From positions 253 to 48,307 of the forward strand of contig NZ_JAKEVD010000035.1 of NCBI RefSeq assembly GCF_022398325.1: DNA of 48,055 bases, written 5' to 3'. This DNA comes from Shewanella sp. Isolate13. GTDB taxonomy: Bacteria; Pseudomonadota; Gammaproteobacteria; Enterobacterales; Shewanellaceae. Below, in pieces: positions 33,903-42,085 of the stretch (within the stretch, counting starts at the first letter, position 1; each line of letters starts with the position of its first letter). The position numbers were made by a program, and so were the translations under genes. The notes beneath the pieces were generated by a model. The model searched no databases. It worked only from the letters and a program-made list of their open reading frames with translations, and was not told the origin of the DNA.

Positions 33903-34577
33903 ATGAATAAGAAAACAGATCGCGGTAATTGGAGTGGTTGGTTGGATTTGAGCCAGAGTCTCTCTGGGGGCCTACTGGCAATATTTTTATGGACACATCT
34001 AATACTGGTCTCCTCTATCCTGCTTGGAGCAGAGGCGATGACCTGGGTTGCCAAGACCATGGAGTTGAGTTTCTTAACTGCAGATGGCCATGGATATCCT
34101 TGGGTAGTGTCTATCATAGCCCTATTGATTGCGGCCATTGTACTGGTGCATGTTTTGGTGGCTATTCATAAGCTACCGCTTAGCCTGCGTCAGCAAAAAG
34201 CGTTAAGGCAACAGCTTAACTTGGTTAATCACGGCGATACACGTCTATGGGTATGGCAAGCCGCGACGGGAGTGGTGATTTTACTATTGCTACCTGTGCA
34301 CTTGTGGCTGATAGGGTCAGCACCCGAGACGATTGGCCCCCATGGCAGTGCCGATAGAATTTGGCAACAGGGAGCATGGCTGTTGTATCTGCCGTTGTTA
34401 CTCTGTGTTGAGCTTCACGCTGCGATAGGGGTATATCGCCTAGCGGTGAAATGGGGCGTAGCGAGAGATTTAAATACCCGCGAAAGACTGAAAAAAATAA
34501 AGACTATCATCAGTGTGATTTTCATTGTTGTGGGCCTAGCGTCACTACTGGCGTTTCTGCCTTATGCCAATGGATAG
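33903..34577 (+). CDS. frdC: Fumarate reductase dihaem cytochrome b subunit, paralogue 2
   Basis: A second five-helix dihaem cytochrome b, 224 residues, closer to Wolinella FrdC than paralogue 1. Haem ligands are His32, His83, His133 and His172; Glu54 (TMELSF) matches Wolinella Glu66, and Glu170 in VELHAAIGVYRLAVKWG matches Glu180. Segments such as LVNHGDTRLWVWQAATG and ETIGP also match that protein as I recall it. It directly precedes frdA by 56 bp. By residue conservation it is the better candidate for the menaquinol-oxidising anchor of the FrdAB encoded next. Confidence 0.93.
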   Translation: MNKKTDRGNWSGWLDLSQSLSGGLLAIFLWTHLILVSSILLGAEAMTWVAKTMELSFLTADGHGYPWVVSIIALLIAAIVLVHVLVAIHKLPLSLRQQKALRQQLNLVNHGDTRLWVWQAATGVVILLLLPVHLWLIGSAPETIGPHGSADRIWQQGAWLLYLPLLLCVELHAAIGVYRLAVKWGVARDLNTRERLKKIKTIISVIFIVVGLASLLAFLPYANG

Positions 34578-34633
34578 ATAGTGGTGATAAATAGAACATA
34601 AACTGACTCTGCACCCTACTTTAAGGAGCACGT

Positions 34634-36634
34634 GTGAAACTGATATATACCGATTCATTAGTGATCGGCGCCGGACTTGCTGGATTACGAGTAGCTATCG
34701 CATCTAAAGAGCGTGGCCTAGATACTGTTGTATTGTCATTAATTCCCGCAAAGCGCTCGCACTCTGCTGCAGCGCAAGGTGGTATGCAAGCGAGTTTGGG
34801 CAATACCGTAAAGGGAATGGGAGATGATGAGGATGTCCATTTTCAAGATACGGTAAAAGGTTCTGATTGGGGCTGCGATCAAGATGTGGCGCGTATGTTT
34901 GCTCATTGTGCGCCGAAAGCCGTGCGTGAATTGGCCAACTGGGGCGTACCTTGGACGCGTGTAACCGCGGGTCCACGTCAAGTGGTAGTGAATGCAGAGA
35001 AGGTAACCATTGAGGAAGCAGAGAGCGCTCATGGCTTGATTAATGCTCGAGACTTTGGTGGTACTAAGAAGTGGCGTACTTGTTATACGGCAGATGGTAC
35101 GGGTCACTCGTTACTTTACGCAGTAGATAACAAAGCGATTTCGATGGACATTCCTGTGCATGAACGCATGGAAGCCCTATCACTGATCCATGACGGCAAG
35201 CGTTGTCACGGTGTTGTAGCACGCTGTCTAATTACTGGCGAGCTACATGCTTATGTGGCTAAGTCGACGACTATTGCAACTGGCGGTTATGGCCGGATCT
35301 ATGAAGTGTCGACCAATGCCATTATCTGCGAAGGTGTGGGTCAGGCGCTGGCATTAGAAACCGGTGTGGCCAAGCTTGGTAATATGGAGGCGGTGCAGTT
35401 CCACCCTACCGCTATCGTACCTGTAGGTATTTTGACTACCGAAGGTTGTCGTGGAGACGGTGGCCTGCTGCGCGATAAAGATGGTCACCGCTTTATGCCT
35501 GATTATGAGCCAGAGAAGAAAGAGCTGGCCTCACGTGACGTGGTATCGCGCCGCATGACAGAGCATATGCGTAAAGGCAAAGGTGTCGATAGTCCTTATG
35601 GCCCACACTTGTGGCTGGATATCACCTTGCTTGGTCGCAAACACGTAGAGACTAACTTGCGTGAAGTGAAAGAGATCTGTGAAAACTTCCTAGGGATCGA
35701 TCCTGCTAAAGACTGGATCCCGGTAAGACCGACCCAGCACTACTCTATGGGTGGTATCCGTACCGACAAGACAGGACAAAGTCCGCAGCTGAAAGGCTTA
35801 TTCAGCGTTGGTGAGGCTGCGTGCTGGGATATGCATGGCTTTAACCGCTTAGGGGGCAACTCCTTAGCTGAAACCGTTGTTGGCGGAATGATCATCGGTA
35901 AGTATGTCGCCGATTTCTGTCAGGAAAACACCTTAGAGATCGATACTGGCCTAGTCGAGACATTTGTCGACAAGGTACGCAGTGAAATTGATGGTTTAGT
36001 TGAAGGTGGCGGCACAGAGAGTCCATTTGCGATCCGTAAAGAGATGGAGCGGATCATGATGGATTATGTGGGTATTTTCCGAAATGGCCCTGAGTTAGAT
36101 AAAGCCGTTGCTGAGTTACAAGAGCTACTAAAGCGCTCTCGCGCTATCGGCCTTAAGTGTAACAAGCGTCATGCTAATCCTGAGTTGGTAGAGGCTCTAC
36201 GTGTTAAGCGCATGCTTAAGGTTGCACTAACCGTTGCTTGCGGCGCCGCTGCACGTACAGAAAGCCGTGGTGCTCATGCCCGTGAAGATTTCCCACAGCG
36301 TAATGATAAAGACTGGTTAAACAGAACCTTGTCTAGCTGGCCAGATGAAAATGCTCTGGCACCAGAGCTAAGCTATGAGCAGCTAGATGTGATGCAGATG
36401 GAACTACCGCCGGGTTATCGTGGTTACGGCATCGATAATGCGATCGCTCATCCAGATACCGCTAAGCGTGAGCAGGAGATCAGCGAGATCTTAGCTCAGC
36501 TAGGTCCTGATGCAGATAGATATCAGAAGCAACACGCATTAATGCCGTTTGACGTACCAGAATCATTAACACCAAAGAACGAACGCTTAAGTGACACGCT
36601 TGAAAATTCGAGCGTAGGAGAAAACGCTAAATGA
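34634..36634 (+). CDS. frdA: Fumarate reductase flavoprotein subunit
   Basis: FrdA carries covalent FAD and interconverts fumarate and succinate. The 666 residues have the Rossmann motif VIGAGLAGLRVAIA, the FAD-linking His43 in RSHSAAAQGGMQ (same number as Wolinella FrdA), the substrate and capping segments HPTAIVPVGILTTEGCRGDGG and RPTQHYSMGGI, and the C-terminal helical domain. The start is GTG at 34634, 5 nt after AAGGAG. Its stop overlaps the frdB start (ATGA). Membrane-bound menaquinol type, unlike the periplasmic flavocytochrome c fumarate reductases also found in Shewanella. The direction in vivo could include succinate oxidation. Confidence 0.97.
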   Translation: MKLIYTDSLVIGAGLAGLRVAIASKERGLDTVVLSLIPAKRSHSAAAQGGMQASLGNTVKGMGDDEDVHFQDTVKGSDWGCDQDVARMFAHCAPKAVRELANWGVPWTRVTAGPRQVVVNAEKVTIEEAESAHGLINARDFGGTKKWRTCYTADGTGHSLLYAVDNKAISMDIPVHERMEALSLIHDGKRCHGVVARCLITGELHAYVAKSTTIATGGYGRIYEVSTNAIICEGVGQALALETGVAKLGNMEAVQFHPTAIVPVGILTTEGCRGDGGLLRDKDGHRFMPDYEPEKKELASRDVVSRRMTEHMRKGKGVDSPYGPHLWLDITLLGRKHVETNLREVKEICENFLGIDPAKDWIPVRPTQHYSMGGIRTDKTGQSPQLKGLFSVGEAACWDMHGFNRLGGNSLAETVVGGMIIGKYVADFCQENTLEIDTGLVETFVDKVRSEIDGLVEGGGTESPFAIRKEMERIMMDYVGIFRNGPELDKAVAELQELLKRSRAIGLKCNKRHANPELVEALRVKRMLKVALTVACGAAARTESRGAHAREDFPQRNDKDWLNRTLSSWPDENALAPELSYEQLDVMQMELPPGYRGYGIDNAIAHPDTAKREQEISEILAQLGPDADRYQKQHALMPFDVPESLTPKNERLSDTLENSSVGENAK

Positions 36635-37374
36635 GCCAACAAATGGCTAAGGGCCGTACCTTAACTTTTAATATTTTTAGATATGATCCGCAAGTGCCGG
36701 GCGATAAGCCTAAGATGGTGAAATACCAGCTGGAAGAAACACCTGGCATGACGGTGTTTATTGCACTCAATCGTTTGCGTGAGGAGCAAGATACCTCTTT
36801 GCAGTTTGATTTTGTTTGCCGCGCCGGGATCTGTGGCAGCTGCGCCATGGTGATCAACGGTTTCCCAACGTTAGCTTGTCGTACCTTGACGACCAAGTAC
36901 CCTCAGGGTGAGATTAACCTAATGCCTTTGCCTGGTTTTGAGCTGATTGGCGATCTGTCGGTTAATACGGGTAAGTTTATGCGTGAACTCGCAGAGCGCT
37001 TAAAGTTATGGTTACACCCAATCAGTGATGACATCGATGTACACCGCTTAGAAGCGCCAATGGATCCGGCTGAAGCCGCTAAGCTTTATGAGTTAGAGCG
37101 CTGTGTAGAGTGTGGTGTGTGTGTGTCGGCCTGTGCAACGAAGCAGATGCGTGACACCTTTGTCGGCGCCGTAGGCATGATGAAACTGGCCCGTTTCGAG
37201 CTCGATAGTCGTGATGGCCGCGAGCTAGAAGACTTCTATCATGTGATTGGTAATCAGGATGGCGTATTTGGCTGTATGACCTTATTAGGTTGTCAGGATA
37301 ACTGCCCGAAAGATTTACCGCATATGCAGCAGATTGCTTATCTGCGCCGTAAGATGGCGGTTACGCTAGTTTAA
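36631..37374 (+). CDS. frdB: Fumarate reductase iron-sulfur subunit
   Basis: FrdB passes electrons between the haem anchor and FrdA. The 247 residues contain the [2Fe-2S] ligands Cys63, Cys68, Cys71 and Cys83, and the ferredoxin-like C-terminal domain with Cys157, Cys160, Cys163, Cys167, Cys214, Cys220 and Cys224 for the [4Fe-4S] and [3Fe-4S] clusters. Its start overlaps the frdA stop, so the two are translationally coupled. A strong terminator ends the operon. Confidence 0.97.
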   Translation: MSQQMAKGRTLTFNIFRYDPQVPGDKPKMVKYQLEETPGMTVFIALNRLREEQDTSLQFDFVCRAGICGSCAMVINGFPTLACRTLTTKYPQGEINLMPLPGFELIGDLSVNTGKFMRELAERLKLWLHPISDDIDVHRLEAPMDPAEAAKLYELERCVECGVCVSACATKQMRDTFVGAVGMMKLARFELDSRDGRELEDFYHVIGNQDGVFGCMTLLGCQDNCPKDLPHMQQIAYLRRKMAVTLV

Positions 37375-37404
37375 GTTAACTTATTTTGCTGAGACAAAAC
37401 ATCG

Positions 37405-37431
37405 AAAAGCCTGCTTAATGCAGGCTTTTTT
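37405..37431 (+). terminator. Terminator of the frd operon
   Basis: AAAAGCCTGC (37405-37414) pairs with GCAGGCTTTT (37420-37429) across TTAAT, followed by TT, 31 bp after the frdB stop. Confidence 0.92.
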
Positions 37432-37505
37432 GTGGGTGACGTTTAGCGGCACCTTATCTACAATTAGATTTAAATAAATGTGCATTTATAAACGGAAAAT
37501 TGATA

Positions 37506-38420
37506 ATGCAACTTAATGACTTGAAGCTGTTCGTACGCGTTGCTGACTGCGGCAGCTTAACCGCAGCAGCAGTTGAGCTAGATATCTCCTCTGCAGTGGC
37601 CAGTGCTGGCTTAAAGCGATTAGAGAAGGAATTAGGCACGGCATTATTTATTCGTAGCACGCGCAGCTTACGTTTAACTGATGCGGGGGAGCGTTATCTA
37701 ATTCATTGCCGCCGCGCTTTATCAGACTTAGAAGTGGGTCAGCGCGCGATTGAAAGCGCCCAGGCGAGTATTTCAGGGCTAGTGAGTTTATCAGTGCCAT
37801 CAGATGTCGGTCGCAATGTGTTGCTACCATGGTTGGATGACTTTTTGCTGGAGTATCCTGAGCTCAAGTTGAGACTGCATATTGGCGATAATCTTTCTGA
37901 TTTTTATCATGACAAAATCGATGTTGCGTTACGTTCAGGTGTACCTAAAGACTCGTCGCTGGTGGCCTTTAAGATCTGCAATTCAAGAAGAGTATTATGC
38001 GCGTCGCCAGACTATATCGCGCAGTTTGGTGGCATTACTTCACTTGAGCAGTTAGCGGAGCATAATTGCTTGTTCTTTATGTTAGATGAGCGCACTCACG
38101 ATCAGTGGGTTTTTAATAAAGAGGGTCAGCAACATAAGGTACGGGTGACGGCTAATCGCACCTGTAATGATGCGGATATCGCACGGCGCTGGGCGGTTGC
38201 AGATCAAGGTTTAGTATTTAAGTCTTGGCTCGATCTGACCGATGATATTGAGTCTGGACGCTTAGTGCCATTACTCAGTGATTATCGAGGCGAAGATGCT
38301 GATTTATATCTAGTATGTCCTGGGCGCGAGCATGTCACGCCGGTGATTTTGTTGCTGCGAGATATGTTACGTGAGCGCTGTAAGCAACGTTTAGCAAGGG
38401 TGAGTCATTTGATGGAGTGA
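37506..38420 (+). CDS. LysR-family transcriptional regulator
   Basis: A 304-residue LysR regulator. It has an N-terminal winged helix-turn-helix (MQLNDLKLFVRVADCGSLTAAAVELDISSAVASAGLKRLEKELG) and a periplasmic-binding-protein-like effector domain (about 90-295). I start it at ATG 37506, 9 nt after GGA, rather than at the TTG two codons earlier, which is too close to the ribosome site. It is of the AaeR/DsdC-like single-gene type with its own terminator; no divergent partner gene lies next to it, so its target is unknown. It could act on frd, but nothing in the sequence shows that. Confidence 0.93.
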   Translation: MQLNDLKLFVRVADCGSLTAAAVELDISSAVASAGLKRLEKELGTALFIRSTRSLRLTDAGERYLIHCRRALSDLEVGQRAIESAQASISGLVSLSVPSDVGRNVLLPWLDDFLLEYPELKLRLHIGDNLSDFYHDKIDVALRSGVPKDSSLVAFKICNSRRVLCASPDYIAQFGGITSLEQLAEHNCLFFMLDERTHDQWVFNKEGQQHKVRVTANRTCNDADIARRWAVADQGLVFKSWLDLTDDIESGRLVPLLSDYRGEDADLYLVCPGREHVTPVILLLRDMLRERCKQRLARVSHLME

Positions 38421-38449
38421 CGACTTCTATCAGCATAAATCGCAGCTAC

Positions 38450-38477
38450 AAAAAAACCGCACTAATGCGGTTTTTTT
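38450..38477. terminator. Bidirectional terminator between lysR and rho
   Basis: AAAAAAACCGCA (38450-38461) pairs with TGCGGTTTTTTT (38466-38477) across CTAA, with A and T tracts that serve both convergent genes. Confidence 0.93.
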
Positions 38478-38494
38478 ATTTCTAGCGTTCGACT

Positions 38495-38542
38495 AAGTCT
38501 TAGCGAGTTTGGGTCTTAGCGCGTTTAGGTCTTAGCGCGTTT
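38495..38542 (-). repeat. Three 16-bp tandem repeats spanning the rho stop codon
   Basis: On the plus strand, units 38495-38510, 38511-38526 and 38527-38542 differ at only 2-3 positions from each other (core GTCTTAGCGCGTTT). The first unit on the minus strand encodes the last Rho residues (KRAKT); the other two lie at or after the stop and are out of frame. Confidence 0.85.
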
Positions 38543-39790
38543 CATCGCAGTGAAGAACTCATCGTTAGTCTTGGTCATTGCCAATTTGTCGATTAAGAAC
38601 TCCATGCCACTAACTTCATCCATAGGATTTAGGATCTTACGTAGGATCCACATCTTCTGTAGTTCATCCGGTGTCGTTAGCTTCTCTTCGCGACGAGTAC
38701 CTGAGCGGTTGAAGTCGATAGCAGGGAAGACGCGCTTCTCTGCAGCTTTACGAGAAAGGTGTAACTCTTGGTTACCTGTACCTTTAAATTCTTCGTAAAT
38801 CACTTCATCCATCTTAGAGCCTGTATCAACAAGCGCTGTCGCGATAATAGTTAAGCTGCCGCCGTGTTCGATGTTACGAGCCGCACCAAAGAAACGCTTA
38901 GGACGGTGTAGAGCGTTAGCGTCAACACCACCGGTAAGTACCTTACCTGATGAAGGGATAACTGTGTTGTATGCACGAGCAAGACGAGTAATAGAGTCGA
39001 GTAAGATAACTACGTCTTTCTTATGCTCTACTAGGCGTTTTGCTTTTTCAATTACCATTTCGGCAACTTGTACGTGGCGGCTTGCTGGTTCATCGAAGGT
39101 TGAAGCAATTACTTCACCTTTAACCATGCGTTGCATCTCGGTTACTTCTTCAGGACGTTCGTCGATAAGTAGAACCATCAACACCACTTCTGGGTTGTTG
39201 TTAGTGATGCTTTGCGCCATGTTCTGTAGTAATAGGGTTTTACCTGCTTTTGGTGGTGCAACGATAAGACCACGTTGACCCTTACCAATTGGAGAGCATA
39301 AATCCAGAATACGTGAGGTGATATCTTCAGTAGAACCATTACCACGCTCCATGCGAAGACGGTCTTGCGCATGCAAAGGTGTAAGGTTTTCAAAAAGGAT
39401 TTTGTTGCGAGAGTTTTCAGGCTTGTCGAAGTTAACTTCGGTGACTTTTAGAAGGGCAAAATAACGCTCGCCTTCTTTTGGTGGACGAATCTTACCGAAA
39501 ATCGTATCACCAGTACGCATGTTAAAGCGTCGAATTTGGCTCGGTGATACGTAGATATCGTCTGGGCCCGCTAAGTATGAACCATCAGAGCTACGAAGGA
39601 AGCCGAAGCCATCTTGTAAGATCTCTAAAACGCCACCACCGAAAATATCTTCACCGCTTTTAGCGTGGGCCTTAAGAATAGAGAAAATAATATCTTGCTT
39701 ACGAGCACGGGCCATATTGTCTAGCTTCATGTCTTGCGCAAGCTGGACTAAATCTGAAATCGAGGTGTTTTTTAATTCTGATAAATTCAT
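38525..39790 (-). CDS. rho: Transcription termination factor Rho
   Basis: Rho is the hexameric RNA helicase that ends many transcripts. At 421 residues it is close to the E. coli 419. It begins MNLSELKNTSISDLVQLAQDM, then has the primary RNA-binding cold-shock-like domain (GGGVLEILQDGFGFLRSSDGSY), the Walker A P-loop PPKAGKT, Walker B VVILLDSITRLARAYN and the Q and R loops. Its 3' end is built into a small tandem repeat. A long leader (about 236 nt after trxA) with interleaved inverted repeats suggests regulated expression, as rho is autoregulated by attenuation in E. coli. Confidence 0.99.
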   Translation of the reverse strand: MNLSELKNTSISDLVQLAQDMKLDNMARARKQDIIFSILKAHAKSGEDIFGGGVLEILQDGFGFLRSSDGSYLAGPDDIYVSPSQIRRFNMRTGDTIFGKIRPPKEGERYFALLKVTEVNFDKPENSRNKILFENLTPLHAQDRLRMERGNGSTEDITSRILDLCSPIGKGQRGLIVAPPKAGKTLLLQNMAQSITNNNPEVVLMVLLIDERPEEVTEMQRMVKGEVIASTFDEPASRHVQVAEMVIEKAKRLVEHKKDVVILLDSITRLARAYNTVIPSSGKVLTGGVDANALHRPKRFFGAARNIEHGGSLTIIATALVDTGSKMDEVIYEEFKGTGNQELHLSRKAAEKRVFPAIDFNRSGTRREEKLTTPDELQKMWILRKILNPMDEVSGMEFLIDKLAMTKTNDEFFTAMKRAKT

Positions 39791-39940
39791 CTTGGTGGGT
39801 CTTGTTTTTACGTGACAATACTATCTTCGATCAATGGTTTTGTAGCTTATTGAGTATCGATCGGATAGCGAGAAGTGGGTTAATTTGAATGTGTCTGGTT
39901 ATTAAAGTAGCACTAACAGGGCGAGGCGTCTAGAAGTTTA

Positions 39941-39979
39941 GCTTCACCCGACACATTTTCTTGTTGAAGCTGTGTCGGG
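39941..39979 (-). promoter_or_regulatory. Candidate RNA switch in the rho leader (interleaved inverted repeats)
   Basis: In the rho sense the order is CCCGACACA, GCTTCA, nine nt, TGTGTCGGG, TGAAGC. The 9-bp stem and the 6-bp stem are interleaved with no spacers, so both full stems cannot easily form together: they are alternatives or a strained pseudoknot. The element lies 150-190 nt upstream of the rho start. No T tract follows, so it is not a plain intrinsic terminator. Confidence 0.5.
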
Positions 39980-39988
39980 AGTCACTTC

Positions 39989-40019
39989 AATACCGCTATA
40001 TCGGGGATAGAGCGGTATT
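39989..40019. other. Hairpin downstream of trxA
   Basis: AATACCGCTATATC (39989-40002) pairs with GATAGAGCGGTATT (40006-40019) with one A/G mismatch and a GGG loop. The T tract (TTTTTT) is on the plus-strand side, so it would terminate plus-strand transcripts better than trxA; transcription from trxA may run on into rho. Confidence 0.6.
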
Positions 40020-40026
40020 TTTTAGC

Positions 40027-40353
40027 TTAAAGTTGAGCGTCGATGAACTCTTTAAGCTGAGTTTTAGAAAGCGCGCCAACTTTAGTTGCTGCAAGCTCAC
40101 CAGCCTTAAATAATAGTAGAGTTGGGATACCACGAACGCCGTACTTAGCTGGTGATACATTGTTTTGGTCAACGTTCAGCTTAGCGATTGTGATTTTACC
40201 TTCATACTCTTCAGCTACGTCATCTAGGATTGGGGCAATCATTTTACATGGACCACACCACTCAGCCCAAAAATCAACTAGAACTGGTAGTTCAGAGTTA
40301 ATTACGTCATTTTCAAAGCTGTCGTCGCTTAGGTATACAATCTTGTCGCTCAT
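40027..40353 (-). CDS. trxA: Thioredoxin 1
   Basis: TrxA is the general cytoplasmic disulfide reductant. I set the start at the ATG 40351-40353 (MSDKIVYLSDDSF), 6 nt after GGAG, giving 108 residues as in E. coli; an upstream in-frame ATG would add eight residues of non-family sequence. The active site is Cys33-Gly-Pro-Cys36 in FWAEWCGPCKMIAP, and GIRGIPTLLLF has the cis-Pro loop. It lies upstream of rho on the same strand and is divergent from rhlB, as in E. coli. A weak promoter (TTGAAA 40427-40432, TATACA 40402-40407, spacer 19) precedes it. Confidence 0.98.
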   Translation of the reverse strand: MSDKIVYLSDDSFENDVINSELPVLVDFWAEWCGPCKMIAPILDDVAEEYEGKITIAKLNVDQNNVSPAKYGVRGIPTLLLFKAGELAATKVGALSKTQLKEFIDAQL

Positions 40354-40755
40354 GTTGTTCTCCAGTTTGGTTGCCATCGCTGGTTTGTTAATGGCTTAAC
40401 CTGTATATTGGGTTGGTAAAATAGCTTTTCAAGCCAAAAGTTATGCAAATATTACTGCCAGTACTCTTTAGGAGCAAAAAACGCTTTAGACAAGACGCTG
40501 ATTTACAGGCATAGTTAGCCTACGTCAATGACGTCTAACGCTAATAAGCGTTTAAAATTGTCCTAAGAGAACCGTAAATACACGCTAAAATTTCATCGCA
40601 TCATATAAAACAGAGGGAATAGTGATTCCGTCACCGATGCAAAAATACCGTGAAATACGTTTCTCAGAGTGTGCACCAATTTTCCGTGATAAAATTCTAT
40701 CGCTATTTCAAACGATCGAGTTTTTTATTGCAACCTTTACAGGTAAGCCTGCGCT
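40354..40755. other. Divergent intergenic region between trxA and rhlB
   Basis: 402 bp with no gene. Two adjacent plus-strand structures stand out: a 13-bp palindrome ACGTCA-a-TGACGT (40522-40534) and a hairpin AACGCT-aata-AGCGTT (40537-40552). They could be an operator and an mRNA element, or chance. The rhlB ribosome site is weak (AGG at 40741). Confidence 0.45.
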
Positions 40756-42072
40756 ATGAGCGAAACACATTTATCGACAAAGAAGTTTGCTGACTTCCCT
40801 CTACATAAAGAGGTTCATCAAGCACTTAATGAAGCTGGGTTTGAGTTCTGTACTCCTATTCAAGCGTTATCGTTACCGATTTTATTAGAGAAAAAAGATA
40901 TAGCGGGTCAGGCACAAACGGGTACGGGTAAAACCTTGGCCTTTTTGGTTGCGACCTTTAATCACCTTTTGTCAGTACCTGCACCTGCAGAACGTCAACT
41001 CAATCAGCCTCGCGCGATTATCATGGCGCCAACTCGTGAGCTGGCTATTCAAATTGCTAAAGATGCCAACTTATTGGTTAAACATACCGGCCTTAAGGTG
41101 GGGATTGTTTACGGTGGCGAGGGTTATGAAACCCAACGTAAAGTGCTAGATCAAGGTGTCGATGTACTTATCGGTACTACTGGTCGAATTATCGATTACG
41201 TACGCCAAGGTGTCATCAATGTGAGAGCTATCCAGGCTGTCGTGCTTGATGAAGCCGATCGTATGTTCGATCTTGGCTTTATTAAAGACATTCGTTTCCT
41301 GTTTAGACGCATGCCAGATGCTAAGTCACGTTTGAATATGCTGTTCTCTGCAACGCTTTCAATGAAAGTGCAGGAACTGGCTTATGACCACATGAATGAG
41401 CCTGAGAAAGTTGAGATTGCGCCAAACGAGAAAACATCAAAGAACATTAAAGAGGAGATCTTCTATCCATCGATGGAGGAGAAGATGCCTTTGTTATTGT
41501 CACTGCTTGAAGAAGACTGGCCAGAAAAAGCCATCGTTTTTTCTAATACCAAACACAGCTGTGAAAAAGTGTGGTCATGGCTTGAAGGGGACGGACATCG
41601 CGCAGGCTTGCTAACCGGTGATGTGCCGCAGAAGAAACGTTTACGTATTCTTGAGCAGTTCACCAAAGGTGAAATTGACATCTTAGTGGCGACAGACGTT
41701 GCAGCGCGTGGTTTGCATATCTCTGATGTATCTCACGTTTATAACTATGATCTACCGGATGACTGCGAAGATTATGTGCACCGTATCGGTCGTACAGGTC
41801 GTGCAGGTCAAAAAGGGGTATCAGTGAGTTTTGCGTGTGAAGAGTATGCTCTTAACTTGCCTGCTATTGAGTCTTACATTCAACACTCGATCCCTGTGAC
41901 TTCATACGACAGTGACGCACTGCTTGATGATATTCCTCCACCCGTGAAAATTCATCGTAAGCCAAGCAGTCATACACGTAATCAGCGTGATCGTAGTGGT
42001 CCTGGCCGCCCTCAGGGTGGGCACCGTAGTAACGGTCCGCGTCGTCACGACAGAACGCGTAGGCATTCTTAG
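40756..42072 (+). CDS. rhlB: ATP-dependent RNA helicase RhlB
   Basis: RhlB is the DEAD-box helicase of the RNA degradosome. The 438 residues contain the Q motif (FEFCTPIQALSLP), AQTGTGKT, PTRELAIQ, TTGRIID, DEADRMFDLGF, SAT, and in the second domain VFSNTKHSCEKVW, ATDVAARGLHI and HRIGRTGRAGQ. The C-terminal ~40 residues are a basic, disordered tail rich in Arg, His, Gly and Pro, typical of RhlB. It is divergent from trxA and followed after 13 bp by a GppA-type gene, the enterobacterial order. Confidence 0.98.
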   Translation: MSETHLSTKKFADFPLHKEVHQALNEAGFEFCTPIQALSLPILLEKKDIAGQAQTGTGKTLAFLVATFNHLLSVPAPAERQLNQPRAIIMAPTRELAIQIAKDANLLVKHTGLKVGIVYGGEGYETQRKVLDQGVDVLIGTTGRIIDYVRQGVINVRAIQAVVLDEADRMFDLGFIKDIRFLFRRMPDAKSRLNMLFSATLSMKVQELAYDHMNEPEKVEIAPNEKTSKNIKEEIFYPSMEEKMPLLLSLLEEDWPEKAIVFSNTKHSCEKVWSWLEGDGHRAGLLTGDVPQKKRLRILEQFTKGEIDILVATDVAARGLHISDVSHVYNYDLPDDCEDYVHRIGRTGRAGQKGVSVSFACEEYALNLPAIESYIQHSIPVTSYDSDALLDDIPPPVKIHRKPSSHTRNQRDRSGPGRPQGGHRSNGPRRHDRTRRHS

Positions 42073-42085
42073 GCGACAACGCTCA

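Noticed and set aside
40354..40377. Eight-residue N-terminal extension of thioredoxin
   Set aside because: The MSDK start has GGAG at the right distance and matches the E. coli protein from its first residue.
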